37,876 nucleotides of DNA from contig JAFQFS010000016.1 of NCBI GenBank assembly GCA_017398585.1, positions 1 to 37,876 on the forward strand, read 5' to 3'. The position numbers were made by a program, and so were the translations under genes. The notes under the pieces are model-generated. The model made no database searches, was not told where the DNA came from, and worked only from the letters and a program-made list of their open reading frames with translations. This document shows, in pieces, positions 15,773 to 23,897 of this stretch (position 1 is its first letter; each line of letters begins with the position of its first letter). Source of the stretch: Clostridia bacterium (GTDB lineage: Bacteria; Bacillota; Clostridia; Oscillospirales; CAG-272).

Positions 15773-15787
15773 TCGAACTCACGGTTT

Positions 15788-17068
15788 TTATGTTCCGGTG
15801 AGTTCGCGGGTTTCGATCAGGTTGTGAAGGCGGTCGAGAACGGCCTGAAACCGGGGATTTTCACGGATGGAGTCGAACCAGCGCGGGTTGAGAAAGGCAC
15901 CTTTGAAATCCGGAGCGAAATAGCAGAGGTAGCCGGACGGGTCAAACAAACCGTACTGATCTCCGTAGAAATGCCCGGGTTCGCAGAGGCTGAGATAGGT
16001 ATGTTCGCCGGACTCCTGCAGAAGTGCAAAGCGTTCTTCGCAGTTTTTCCACGCGATCGGGATCCAGAAGCTCGTGACTTCCGGAGCAAACGCGTCCATT
16101 GCGGGAGAGGTGCAGCGCACTCCGGTGCCGTCGGCTGCCGCCATCACCTTCTCGAACAGAGAAATCCAGTCTTCCAGAGTGACAAGAGCTTCTTCGATGT
16201 CTCCCGTACCTGCGTATGCTGCGGCGCGTTTTGCGCCGAGATTGAGCCGGATGTCCGCGAACACGTCGAGGGAACCGTTGCCGGTGACGGGATTCTTCGG
16301 ATCGGGTGTGAGCCCGCAGACCGAATGGAGAACACCGAGGCAGGCGTCGTTGACATACCGGCAGTATTCCGCGGAATAGTCGTTTTTATCCCGGATGTAC
16401 CATACGGTGCCGTTGCCGCAGAGTTCATCGAGCAGTTCGTACAGATGCGCCTGGCGGAGTTTATCGAGTTTATCGTATTCCCCGCGGAAAAGATATCTGC
16501 GGCGGAGCAGCTCATTGCCGGAAAGGTCGGCAGCGGTGGCGTTCTGACGGAGAAACGGGACGATGTGCTCTTCGTCTTCCATCTCAGCCATCTGTTCAAT
16601 GAAAAAACTCTTGACAAAATTGCTGTCGCATTTGCGGATGATCTCATCAAAAATCAGGCGGACTTCCTGCATCACGGCGGGAAGCCGGTACGCACCGCTC
16701 TGCCGGAGATCAGTAAAATAATAGGTATCGTTGAAGAAAAATTCCATGTAGTCGCGGCGCAGTTCACGCAGAACCGCGGTGATGGATTCTTCGTTCTTTT
16801 TCTCCGCATACAGTTCCTTTTTCAGCGTTTCACAGACGGCTTCGAACTGTATCCGGCGTTCCTCGTCGCTCACGCCGAGAAGCGCATCGACCGTCACGGA
16901 GAAAATGCGCGCCAGCGCGGGCAAAAGTTCCATATCGGGGTAGGTCGTGCCGTTTTCCCAGCGGCTGACCGACTGGAACGACACGCCGAGCTGTTCGGCA
17001 AGCTGTTCCTGCGTCATGTCCATCGCGCGGCGGTACGTGCGGATGTTATCACCAAGGTTGAGTTTCAT
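15788..17068 (-). CDS. XRE-family transcriptional regulator, paralog of 10666-12021
   Basis: The start is set at ATG 17068, where the protein begins [20 protein letters not shown] like its paralog's MKLNLGENIRKYRKRIDWTQ; the open frame extends 28 codons upstream without similarity. The 426-residue protein has an XRE helix-turn-helix at residues about 6-62 ([20 protein letters not shown]) and a long helical C-terminal domain. [20 protein letters not shown] and [18 protein letters not shown] align with the paralog. It is probably a regulator sensing a peptide or metabolite through the C-domain; the target is unknown. A -10 box TATACT lies at 17130-17135 and a group of TGAGAA/TTCTCA half-sites at 17162-17196. 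Confidence 0.85.
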   Translation of the reverse strand: MKLNLGDNIRTYRRAMDMTQEQLAEQLGVSFQSVSRWENGTTYPDMELLPALARIFSVTVDALLGVSDEERRIQFEAVCETLKKELYAEKKNEESITAVLRELRRDYMEFFFNDTYYFTDLRQSGAYRLPAVMQEVRLIFDEIIRKCDSNFVKSFFIEQMAEMEDEEHIVPFLRQNATAADLSGNELLRRRYLFRGEYDKLDKLRQAHLYELLDELCGNGTVWYIRDKNDYSAEYCRYVNDACLGVLHSVCGLTPDPKNPVTGNGSLDVFADIRLNLGAKRAAAYAGTGDIEEALVTLEDWISLFEKVMAAADGTGVRCTSPAMDAFAPEVTSFWIPIAWKNCEERFALLQESGEHTYLSLCEPGHFYGDQYGLFDPSGYLCYFAPDFKGAFLNPRWFDSIRENPRFQAVLDRLHNLIETRELTGT

Positions 17069-17161
17069 GTGGGTATTCCTCGTTTTTCTGAAATTCTGCC
17101 GCCGGCTGGCGGTCTTTCCCGGTGATTCAAGTATACCGCATTTCTGTGACAAACACCATAA

Positions 17162-17196
17162 CTCATTTTGTGAGAATTTTTCTCAGGATATGAGAA
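17162..17196. promoter_or_regulatory. Candidate operator cluster upstream of second XRE gene
   Basis: TGAGAA-TTT-TTCTCA at 17171-17185 is a perfect 15 bp inverted repeat. Extra half-sites CTCA (17162-17165) and TGAGAA (17191-17196) keep a spacing near 10 or 20 bp. The cluster sits 27-60 bp upstream of the -10 box (TATACT, 17130-17135) of the XRE gene and touches the stop codon of the preceding gene. This is a typical place for an activator or autoregulator. Confidence 0.4.
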
Positions 17197-17197
17197 T

Positions 17198-18793
17198 TCA
17201 ACTGCCGTAACGCTTGGCGTGGATCTGTTTTGCCATCTCGACGACGGAATGAACAAACGCGTTGTCCGTCTGGGAACCGTCGTGGAGATCGGTCATGATG
17301 ACGAGGAGGTAGGGATGTTCGTCGTAGATGATCCCCATATCATGGTAGGAATCCGTATCCCAGCCGTATTTGTGCGGGACGGTGCCTGCCGGGAACGACG
17401 CACAGATCATAACATTATGCTTCGATTTCATCATGTTTTCCTTCATGAACTGTGCCCAGCGGTCACCGGTTTCGAAGAATTGGTAGATCTCTTTCATGAA
17501 TTTGAGGCAGTCGTTCGCAGAGAGGTCCATGAAATCCGAGGAAGTCCCCTGTATTCCGAGCTGTCCGACCAGGCTGTAGAACGTACCGAACCCGAAGCGG
17601 TCCATGATCTGGTTCCACGCGACATTGTCGCTCCACAGCAGGACGTAGGCAAACAGTTCCTTCCACGTCATCTGTGTTCCGGCGGGCATCGCCTTGATCT
17701 CGCCGGAGCCTTCCTCCATCATGGTTTCGGGATCGAACGTCCACATTTCGTCGAGGTTGTATTTTTCCTCGCCTTCGCCGTAGACGATGTTCCCTTCCTC
17801 GTCGCGCTGTGCCGTTTTTTCGAATTCGGACACTTCGAGAAGGACGGAATAGATATACGGTGCCTTGATCAGGCTCGCGGAATAATAAACTGTGTCGGCG
17901 TTATAGGTGATCGTTTCGCCGGTGGTGAGGTCGCAGTAGCCGAACGCCGTGAATTTTGCCGGTGCCTGATAAAGCGAGCCGTTCGCGTTCCGGTACCATT
18001 TCATCGGTGCGCCGTACTGCAGAAGACGCATGAGTTCCTCCACGGTCGCTTCCCCGCTCGGTATGTAGGCGGGAACCGGTTCAGGTTCCGGTTCGGGTTC
18101 CGGCTCGGGAGCGGGCAGAGATTCCGGCTCGGGAGCGGGTTCCCACACCGGTTCCGCCGCTGCGGCTTCGGCAGCGGCACGTTCCGCGGCTTCCTGCGCT
18201 GCCTGTGCTGCCTTCAGCTCGGCGGACTGGATCGCGGCGGCGGTGCGCAGACGGTAAATATCCGCTTCCAGAAGGGCGATCTGTTCCTCAAGATCGGCGA
18301 TCTCGGTGGAAAGCTGATCCTTTTCCGTCACGGCGTCGTCGTACCGGCTCATCTGACGGGTCAGACGCTTTTCGAGCGAAGTGATGCGGCGGCTTTTCGC
18401 CTCCAGATCGCTGACTGCGGTGCTGAGCTCGCTTTCCTTCGCGGACAGCTCGTCCGTGACACTGCTGACATCCGCGGTCAGCTCCGTGTAATCGCTGCGC
18501 AGTTCCGTGTAGTCCGACTGAAGACTGCTGTGCTCGTCCTGCAGTTCGGTGTAATCTTCCTGCACGTCGGTGACCTTGTTCTCCAGTGCTTCGATCTGAC
18601 GGGTCAGTTCACTGATTTCCGCTTCGAGATCCACCACATCGGAGGATAGGGATTCCACCTGCCCGGCGGCTTCCACATGTTCGGCGGATTTCTCGCGGTA
18701 CAGATGTGCCGTCACCAGAGCGGCCGCCAGCGACAGGACCAGCGCCAGCCATACGATTTTCGAAATATACTTGATGTTTGTCTTTTTTTCCAT
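17198..18793 (-). CDS. Membrane-anchored coiled-coil protein with class A beta-lactamase-like serine hydrolase domain
   Basis: The 531-residue protein has an N-terminal membrane anchor (about 12-32), a long coiled coil (about 40-205, heptads rich in SEL, YTEL, LEAEI), an Ala/Glu stretch, and a Pro/Glu linker (about 210-245, EPEPEPEP). The C-terminal 280 residues form a penicillin-recognising domain: SLIK gives the SxxK motif (Ser 307, Lys 310), SDN is at 388-390, and HKYG (Lys 475) stands in for KTG. The domain lies outside the membrane. The fold is shared by class A beta-lactamases and related serine peptidases; the long coiled coil and the position after divIC suggest a wall or division role rather than drug resistance. 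The ribosome binding site is weak (AAAGAG). It may be read from the yabP-yabQ-divIC operon. Confidence 0.8.
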   Translation of the reverse strand: MEKKTNIKYISKIVWLALVLSLAAALVTAHLYREKSAEHVEAAGQVESLSSDVVDLEAEISELTRQIEALENKVTDVQEDYTELQDEHSSLQSDYTELRSDYTELTADVSSVTDELSAKESELSTAVSDLEAKSRRITSLEKRLTRQMSRYDDAVTEKDQLSTEIADLEEQIALLEADIYRLRTAAAIQSAELKAAQAAQEAAERAAAEAAAAEPVWEPAPEPESLPAPEPEPEPEPEPVPAYIPSGEATVEELMRLLQYGAPMKWYRNANGSLYQAPAKFTAFGYCDLTTGETITYNADTVYYSASLIKAPYIYSVLLEVSEFEKTAQRDEEGNIVYGEGEEKYNLDEMWTFDPETMMEEGSGEIKAMPAGTQMTWKELFAYVLLWSDNVAWNQIMDRFGFGTFYSLVGQLGIQGTSSDFMDLSANDCLKFMKEIYQFFETGDRWAQFMKENMMKSKHNVMICASFPAGTVPHKYGWDTDSYHDMGIIYDEHPYLLVIMTDLHDGSQTDNAFVHSVVEMAKQIHAKRYGS

Positions 18794-18847
18794 GTTTTTT
18801 ACTCTTTTTCATTGAATATATCCGCTGCCGCAGTTTCTGCTGAAAGC

Positions 18848-18895
18848 AACGTGGGGAAAACCTTTTTCTGGAAAAGGTTTTCCCCGGGAAACGTT
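18848..18895 (-). repeat. Hairpin-only repeat, copy 7 (after divIC)
   Basis: GGGGAAAACCTTTT and AAAAGGTTTTCCCC (18853-18885) form a 14 bp stem, widened by AACGT at 18848 and ACGTT at 18891. The CCCCTTTC/AAAACTTT tail is absent, so this is a partial family member. It lies 13-23 nt after the divIC stop. Confidence 0.7.
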
Positions 18896-18908
18896 ATTCC
18901 GCTCGAAA

Positions 18909-19190
18909 TCAGCCTTCGCCGTCGCTGTAGAAGATGACCTCCTGAGGGTAACGGAGACCAAGCTCGCTGTGGGCAATTTCCGCGACGTATTCGTCATCGA
19001 AAGGCTTTGCGATATCTGCTTCGAGTTCGCTGATGTAGTTTTCCATTTCTTCCACGCTGCCGCGAAGGACATCCGCCTGCGTTTTCTTTTCATTGTTTTC
19101 AAGGCGCAGAACAACCAGACTGACCACACACACGATGGTGAAGATCAGCACGGCGAAGCGCACAAACATATTCTGAGACAGAAGTTTCAT
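18909..19190 (-). CDS. divIC: Septum formation initiator, DivIC/FtsB family
   Basis: A 93-residue bitopic membrane protein: a short cytoplasmic start, one membrane helix (about 9-28, MFVRFAVLIFTIVCVVSLVV), a short coiled coil (30-60) and a conserved end, DDEYVAEIAHSELGLRYPQE. It matches DivIC/FtsB in size and layout. These proteins join FtsL and DivIB/FtsQ at the division site and help activate septal wall synthesis. The place next to yabQ is as in B. subtilis. AAGGA precedes the ATG. Confidence 0.9.
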   Translation of the reverse strand: MKLLSQNMFVRFAVLIFTIVCVVSLVVLRLENNEKKTQADVLRGSVEEMENYISELEADIAKPFDDEYVAEIAHSELGLRYPQEVIFYSDGEG

Positions 19191-19202
19191 GTTGGTTTCC
19201 TT

Positions 19203-19799
19203 TTATTTTCGACCGATCATTTTCGTCCGGCTCTTTCCGTCCGAAAATCGGATATCGTTTCTGAAGTTTCTGCGGATGTGATCCGAACGAACGGAACGGA
19301 TTCCCTGACGGAACCGGCGCACCATGCGTCCCGCCGTCTGCCGATACACAAAGAGGAGCATCTTCCGGAGAATGCCGTACAGCATACACACGGGTCGGAT
19401 CAGAAGCCATCGGGCGGCAAGTCGCAGCAGACGCACGATCGCCTCCGAACACGCCGTCACCACCCGTCCGGCGGTCACATGCCACACGGCAAATCCGGCG
19501 GTCACGGACAGAAGGACAAACAGCCGGAACGTCCCGTTCATCTGCCAGTACTGGAAGACGGAGAACACGGCCGTGACGGTGAGCATATACACCGCGTCAC
19601 AGAGGAAAAACAGCAGAAACGGAATTTTTCCGCGCTTCATCCCCGTTTCCGTACCGGAATCTTCATAGTTTCCTGCATACGACGCAATTCCGCATATAAT
19701 ATGGATTATTCTTATTATATCGTATAACCCGCCGAAAATCAACCCTAAAATGAAAGAATAACCAACAACCTGAAGCTGTTTTCCGATAAAGAGTTCCAT
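19203..19799 (-). CDS. yabQ: Spore cortex protein YabQ
   Basis: The 198-residue protein has a YabQ-like N-terminus (GYSFILGLIFGGLYDIIRII) and three to four membrane helices within the first 115 residues, then a basic, Arg-rich tail. YabQ sits in the outer forespore membrane and is needed for cortex formation in B. subtilis. The gene lies between yabP (21 nt upstream) and divIC (12 nt downstream), as in Bacillus. The long basic tail is less typical. Confidence 0.88.
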   Translation of the reverse strand: MELFIGKQLQVVGYSFILGLIFGGLYDIIRIIHIICGIASYAGNYEDSGTETGMKRGKIPFLLFFLCDAVYMLTVTAVFSVFQYWQMNGTFRLFVLLSVTAGFAVWHVTAGRVVTACSEAIVRLLRLAARWLLIRPVCMLYGILRKMLLFVYRQTAGRMVRRFRQGIRSVRSDHIRRNFRNDIRFSDGKSRTKMIGRK

Positions 19800-19820
19800 G
19801 AGCGTCCGTTTTCTTCCGCA

Positions 19821-20090
19821 TCAGCGGAACAGTTTTGAGAAAATCCCCTTTTTCCCGTCCGTATCCGGTCTGCTGTAGTAGTAAAAGCTGTCGAATTCGC
19901 CGTTGATCTTCAGGGTACCGTGCTCGGTGTTGAAGCTCTCGATTTTCAGATTCTTCCCTTCCACCGCGATCATCCCGAGCTCCGACGTGACGGTGATCTG
20001 CCCGTCGGTGAAGCTGTCCACCTCCGAAATTCCCGTGAGCTCCATTCGTCTGCGCGAAAAAAGGCATACATCCTGTCCGTTCTGCTCCAT
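19821..20090 (-). CDS. yabP: Sporulation protein YabP
   Basis: The start is at ATG 20090 with AGGAGG 8 nt upstream; the longer open frame runs into repeat copy 8. The 89-residue protein shows the YabP/YqfC pattern LTGISEVDSFTDGQITV, then GMIAVEGKNLKIESFNTE and GEFDSFYYYS. YabP and YabQ are mother-cell sporulation proteins. A candidate sigma-E promoter is at 20225-20253 and repeat copy 8 lies in the leader, 30 nt before the ATG. Confidence 0.9.
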   Translation of the reverse strand: MEQNGQDVCLFSRRRMELTGISEVDSFTDGQITVTSELGMIAVEGKNLKIESFNTEHGTLKINGEFDSFYYYSRPDTDGKKGIFSKLFR

Positions 20091-20120
20091 AATCCACTCC
20101 TCCTTTTGAGTGAAATTAAT

Positions 20121-20176
20121 CGGGGAGAAACTTTTTGAAAAAAGTTTCTCCCCGAACCCCTCTTCAAAAACTTTGA
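20121..20176 (-). repeat. Hairpin-tail repeat, copy 8 (start side of yabP)
   Basis: GGGGAGAAACTTTTT and AAAAAGTTTCTCCCC pair around a short loop at 20122-20153, 30 nt upstream of the yabP ATG. The tail GAACCCCTCTTC then AAAAACTTTGAT points away. Confidence 0.85.
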
Positions 20177-20224
20177 TACAATTGAATTGAATAAAGGAAT
20201 TCAAAAACTTTTTGTTTATGTTTG

Positions 20225-20253
20225 ATTATATGCGGCTGCATCCAAAGATATGT
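20225..20253 (-). promoter_or_regulatory. Candidate sigma-E promoter of yabP-yabQ
   Basis: On the minus strand ACATATC (20247-20253) is followed after 14 bp by CATATAAT (20225-20232). This resembles the sigma-E pattern (ATATT - 14/15 bp - CATACAAT) better than sigma-A, because the nearby TTGACA is 20 bp from TATAAT. In B. subtilis yabP and yabQ belong to the sigma-E regulon. Confidence 0.45.
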
Positions 20254-20270
20254 CAATATTATTCAGCATA

Positions 20271-20345
20271 AAAAGGTTTTTGGAAGGGACGAGACTTCCG
20301 TCGGAAGTCTCAGGGGGAACCTTTTTCCTCAAAAAAGGTTCCCCC
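20271..20345 (-). repeat. Hairpin-tail repeat, copy 9 (stop side of rqcP), with insert
   Basis: GGGGGAACCTTTTTT with AAAAAAGGTTCCCCC-type arms (20313-20345) starts 12 nt after the rqcP stop. An insert with the perfect stem GAGACTTCC/GGAAGTCTC (20291-20311) comes between the hairpin and the tail CCCTTCC, AAAAACCTTTTTA. Confidence 0.85.
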
Positions 20346-20357
20346 ACGAAACTTCTC

Positions 20358-20600
20358 TTATTGAATCACTTCGTACATGGACGCGGCGTCGGCCTTTGCG
20401 GCGTGTTCGCGGACGTCGACCACGCGGATCTTCAGGGTACGTTCGCCGTAGGTAACGGCGATGATGTCGCCTTCCTTGACGTCGTACGATGCCTTCGCGC
20501 GCTTGCCGTTGACTTCGACGTGCTCGGTGTCGCAGGCTTCGTTTGCCACGGTGCGGCGCTTGATGATACGGGATACTTTCAGAAATTTGTCAAGTCTCAT
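20358..20600 (-). CDS. rqcP: S4-domain RNA-binding protein RqcP (YabO)
   Basis: An 80-residue protein consisting of one S4 domain: MRLDKFLKVSRIIKRRTVAN, VEVNGKRAKASYDVKEGDII and VREH. RqcP works with RqcH in ribosome quality control, binding the 50S subunit with peptidyl-tRNA during alanine tailing of stalled chains. The position after mazG and before yabP is that of yabO in Bacillus. GGAGG overlaps the end of mazG, with 3 nt between the genes. Confidence 0.9.
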   Translation of the reverse strand: MRLDKFLKVSRIIKRRTVANEACDTEHVEVNGKRAKASYDVKEGDIIAVTYGERTLKIRVVDVREHAAKADAASMYEVIQ

Positions 20601-20603
20601 GTT

Positions 20604-21323
20604 TTAAGCCTCCGTTGTTTCGGGGTAGTTCTTAATAAATTCGTCGGTCATGTCGCCGACCGCCTTTTCGGTGTCGGTCCGGCTCATAACGGCGGAAGTG
20701 AAAATGATCTCGTTCAGGAGCTCCTGCTTTTCTTCCTCGTCCGCCGTAACGGCGAGCTTTGCGGTCAGTTTCTGCAGCTTTGCGGCAAGTTCGGCGTCGG
20801 TTCCGAAATCGTAGTTGTCCTTGCGCGCCTTTTTTGCGATCTTCTGAACGCGCATGAGGGTCGGGAGCTGCTTCGGAACGGCTTCCATGGACTGACGCGC
20901 CGTTTTGCGGCTCTTTTCTTCTTTCTTGATTTTGTCCCAGTTGTCGAGGACTTCGCCCGTGCCCGAGACTTCGACGGTGCCGAAAACGTGCGGATGGCGG
21001 ACGATCATCTTTTCGCAGATGTCATGAACGACCTCCTCGACGGTGAATCGTCCTTCCTCTTCTTCGATGCGGCTGTGGAACATCACCTGGAACATCACGT
21101 CGCCGAGTTCTTCACGGAGAAGCGCCGGGTCGCTGTTGTCAATGGCTTCGATGACTTCGTAGGTTTCCTCAATGATGTCGGCTCGGATGGATGCGTGGGT
21201 CTGTTCGCGGTCCCACGGACAGCCGCCTTCGCTCCGGAGAATTTCCACCAGTTCGCGGAGGGAATTGAAGTCGTGTCTGGATTCGTTTTTCAGTTTATTT
21301 TTCAGTTCATCCGTTCGGTTCAT
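20604..21323 (-). CDS. mazG: Nucleoside triphosphate pyrophosphohydrolase MazG
   Basis: The 239-residue protein has the MazG signature CPWDREQTHASIRADIIEE, then ETYEVIEAID and LREELGDVMFQVMFH, whose Glu and Asp residues bind Mg2+. It hydrolyses NTPs to NMP and pyrophosphate, a housekeeping and stress role. The second half is a weaker MazG-like repeat that lacks a full EExxE set. The N-terminal tetrapyrrole methylase domain of Bacillus YabN is absent. GGAG precedes the ATG, 4 nt after the flippase gene. Confidence 0.9.
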   Translation of the reverse strand: MNRTDELKNKLKNESRHDFNSLRELVEILRSEGGCPWDREQTHASIRADIIEETYEVIEAIDNSDPALLREELGDVMFQVMFHSRIEEEEGRFTVEEVVHDICEKMIVRHPHVFGTVEVSGTGEVLDNWDKIKKEEKSRKTARQSMEAVPKQLPTLMRVQKIAKKARKDNYDFGTDAELAAKLQKLTAKLAVTADEEEKQELLNEIIFTSAVMSRTDTEKAVGDMTDEFIKNYPETTEA

Positions 21324-21327
21324 GGTC

Positions 21328-22959
21328 TTATTTTTTTGCTCCTGTTACAATCGTTTTGATTTCGTCTATGGTGACGTTCCCGCTCACGAGAAGGATCGCG
21401 GCGTAGACAACGGCTCCGGCGAAAATCGCGGCAAAACACGCGAGTTTACCCGAAAACGGCGCGAACAGTCCGTTGACTGCGGCGGCCGTGACCGCGCACG
21501 CCAGTCCTGCGACGGCGGGAAGGAAGAAAATTTTCGAAAAATCCGGTCGGATCCCCGTGCATTTCACGACAAACGCGAGGTTGATGACCGTCACGGTGAG
21601 GTAGCACAGAAAGGTGGAAACGGGTGCGCCCGCAATGCCGCATTTCTGCAATAAAACGACGCTCGACACACATTTCACGGCAGCGCCGCACAGCATCGAG
21701 ATCACCGGTTTGCGTTCTTCCCCGCAGCTCTGCAGGATTGAATTCGTGACCGCAAGGATGCAGACAAAGAACGACGACGGTGCGAGAAGAGTCAGCAGAG
21801 GTGACGCGAGATGCGCGGATTCGGCTTTATAGAAGATGCAGAGCACCGGATCGGCAAGGACGGTCAACCCGAGAGCACACGGCATCCCGATGAGGACGGC
21901 GGCACGCAGGGACATTCCGACGGCGTCCGATGCTTTTTTTATTTCACCGGATGACAGAGCGGCGGCGACGGCGGGGACGATGGAGTATGCGATCGGGTAG
22001 ACGAACACCGGCGGCAGGTTGAACATCGGGACAGCAAGCGAAGTATAATTGCCGAACAGGGTCGCGGCTTCCTCCGCCGTCCATCCGGCATGCTGAAGGA
22101 CTCGCTGGATAAGTGCGGTGTCAATCATGTTCGTCAGGCTCATGACGGACGCGCTGACCGTGATCGGGAGAGAGATTTTCAGAAATCTCCGGAGAATATC
22201 GCGGTACGGGACCGGTTCGTTCCGGATCACAAGGTCGTCCGGAAGAAGATCGCGGTCGCCGCGCAGGAATTTTGCGATCAGCAGATACACCATTCCGGCA
22301 AACGAACCGAGCGTCAGCCCCGCTACGGCATATGCGGCGATGACGTGAATGCCATACCCCATGCGGATGGCGTACACGGCAGCGGCGATCCCGATCACCA
22401 GTTTGCCGACGGCTTCGATCAGCTGCGACACCGCTGTCGGTACCATGCTGCCGCAACCCTGAAAATAGCCGCGCAGAGCGCTTGAGATGCAGATGAACAG
22501 CATCGTCGGGGCGGCAACGGCAACGGACAGGGCGGATTTGTCGGAACGGATCAACCCGGCAAGGCCTCCGGATGCGAAAAACATCAGCAGAAACACGCCG
22601 AGTCCGCCCGCGGCAAACAGTGCAAGAGCGGTACGGTAGATCGTTTTCGCGGCAGTGATGTTCCCTGCCGCACGTTTTTCCGACACCATAACCGCCAGCG
22701 CGACGGGAAGTCCGGACGTCGAGAGCATATAAAAGAACGTATAGATCGAGTAGGCGGAGTTGAAATACCCCATTCCCGTGTCGCCGACGATGCGGTTCAT
22801 CGGGATCTTGAAGAGGAGTCCCGTGACCTTCACGAGCAGATTCGACACGGTGAGGATCATCACGCCCGAGAAAAACGAGCGGTTTCTGTTCCGTGGTTTT
22901 GCGGTTCCGTTCTCTTGCTTTTGATAAACTCCGTTCCGTTTCCGGCTTGTTTCAGTCAC
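21328..22959 (-). CDS. MOP-superfamily flippase, SpoVB/MurJ-like
   Basis: About 12-14 membrane helices in 543 residues, with the polysaccharide-biosynthesis/MATE-like pattern (LTVSNLLVKVTGLLFKIPMN, then VGDTGMGYFNSAYSIYTF, typical of SpoVB). These proteins flip lipid-linked wall precursors such as lipid II, in SpoVB's case for the spore cortex. The start is uncertain: TTG at 22974 opens the frame, but GGAGG (22965-22969) lies inside that extension and fits GTG at 22959, which I use here. The gene overlaps or closely follows the uridine-kinase-like gene. In B. subtilis, yabM holds this position before yabN. Confidence 0.82.
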   Translation of the reverse strand: MTETSRKRNGVYQKQENGTAKPRNRNRSFFSGVMILTVSNLLVKVTGLLFKIPMNRIVGDTGMGYFNSAYSIYTFFYMLSTSGLPVALAVMVSEKRAAGNITAAKTIYRTALALFAAGGLGVFLLMFFASGGLAGLIRSDKSALSVAVAAPTMLFICISSALRGYFQGCGSMVPTAVSQLIEAVGKLVIGIAAAVYAIRMGYGIHVIAAYAVAGLTLGSFAGMVYLLIAKFLRGDRDLLPDDLVIRNEPVPYRDILRRFLKISLPITVSASVMSLTNMIDTALIQRVLQHAGWTAEEAATLFGNYTSLAVPMFNLPPVFVYPIAYSIVPAVAAALSSGEIKKASDAVGMSLRAAVLIGMPCALGLTVLADPVLCIFYKAESAHLASPLLTLLAPSSFFVCILAVTNSILQSCGEERKPVISMLCGAAVKCVSSVVLLQKCGIAGAPVSTFLCYLTVTVINLAFVVKCTGIRPDFSKIFFLPAVAGLACAVTAAAVNGLFAPFSGKLACFAAIFAGAVVYAAILLVSGNVTIDEIKTIVTGAKK

Positions 22960-22977
22960 GCCGACCTCCGTCAAAGG

Positions 22978-23877
22978 TTATCCGATAAATTCACGGAAGA
23001 CCGAATTCTGCGGAATCGTGCGGTCGTCAAACGGCAGTCCGGGCAGCGCGGACAGCTTTTCCGCCAGTTCATCTGCGGCGGGACGGTGTCCGCTGGTCTG
23101 CGGAACTTCGGCGAGCAGCGGAAGTGCGTGCTTCCGGAGGACGAACAGTTCGTACGGCAGGAACGAGTTGAGGTAGAAGTCACAATATCCCGCATTCGGG
23201 AAGATGTTTTTCTCCTCGTTCCGGCGTACGCCGTCCCAGAGGTGGAAGCTGAACTCCGGCGTCGCGCCGCGGAAATTGTAATCGCGGACGATGCGGCGCA
23301 GGAGACGGATTTCGTGCCGTCCGAAGGTCACACCGTTCACCGATACGTCGTCGGTGACGGAAATGAAGATGCTGCGATATTCGCCCAACCGTGCGGTGAC
23401 TTCGGGATAGACCGCCTGGATTCCTTCAATTACATATATATCCAGCGGATCGGGAAGATATTCGTGATATCCGACGCGGCGGGTGGCGGTAAAATCGTAT
23501 TTCGGAACCAGAACGCTCTGACGGTTCCGCAGACGAGTGAGAAACACGTCAAGATAATCGAGGTCGATCGCATCCACGGAATCGTAATCCGGCGGTTCGA
23601 GGTCGACGCGGTTGCGGTCGTTCCGGTCATGGAAAAAATCGTCGATGGAGATGACCACCGCGTGATGGCCGGACGCGTGGATCTGTTCGATCAGCCGGTC
23701 GGCAGTGGTGGTTTTGCCGGAGCAGGTCGGACCGGAAAGTGCAATGGTGCGGAGATCGTTCTCTTCCAGCACGGCGCTGACCACGCCGTCCAGACGGGTA
23801 CGGAAATCCGTCTCGCACTCCCGCACAAACCGTCCGGCTTCTTCGGGGGTATAAATCTGCAGATTATAATGTTTCAT
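22978..23877 (-). CDS. Uridine kinase-like P-loop kinase
   Basis: The 299-residue protein has a Walker A motif GPTCSGKTTTAD (about 50-61), the Asp-rich VISIDDFFHDR segment and DIYVIEGIQAVYP, all typical of the uridine kinase/phosphoribulokinase family. It would phosphorylate uridine or a related small molecule with ATP. It lacks the TGS-type N-terminal region of the long clostridial forms and has instead about 45 residues of unknown nature. It sits 20 nt after repeat copy 10 and no promoter is seen there, so it may depend on read-through from hemZ or on a weak promoter. Confidence 0.8.
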   Translation of the reverse strand: MKHYNLQIYTPEEAGRFVRECETDFRTRLDGVVSAVLEENDLRTIALSGPTCSGKTTTADRLIEQIHASGHHAVVISIDDFFHDRNDRNRVDLEPPDYDSVDAIDLDYLDVFLTRLRNRQSVLVPKYDFTATRRVGYHEYLPDPLDIYVIEGIQAVYPEVTARLGEYRSIFISVTDDVSVNGVTFGRHEIRLLRRIVRDYNFRGATPEFSFHLWDGVRRNEEKNIFPNAGYCDFYLNSFLPYELFVLRKHALPLLAEVPQTSGHRPAADELAEKLSALPGLPFDDRTIPQNSVFREFIG

Positions 23878-23897
23878 GAGTTTCCCTTTTCCAGATT

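Noticed and set aside
17198-18793. Simple antibiotic-resistance beta-lactamase
   Set aside because: SxxK and SDN are present, but the membrane anchor, long coiled coil and EP linker, and the KYG in place of KTG, do not fit a typical secreted class A enzyme.
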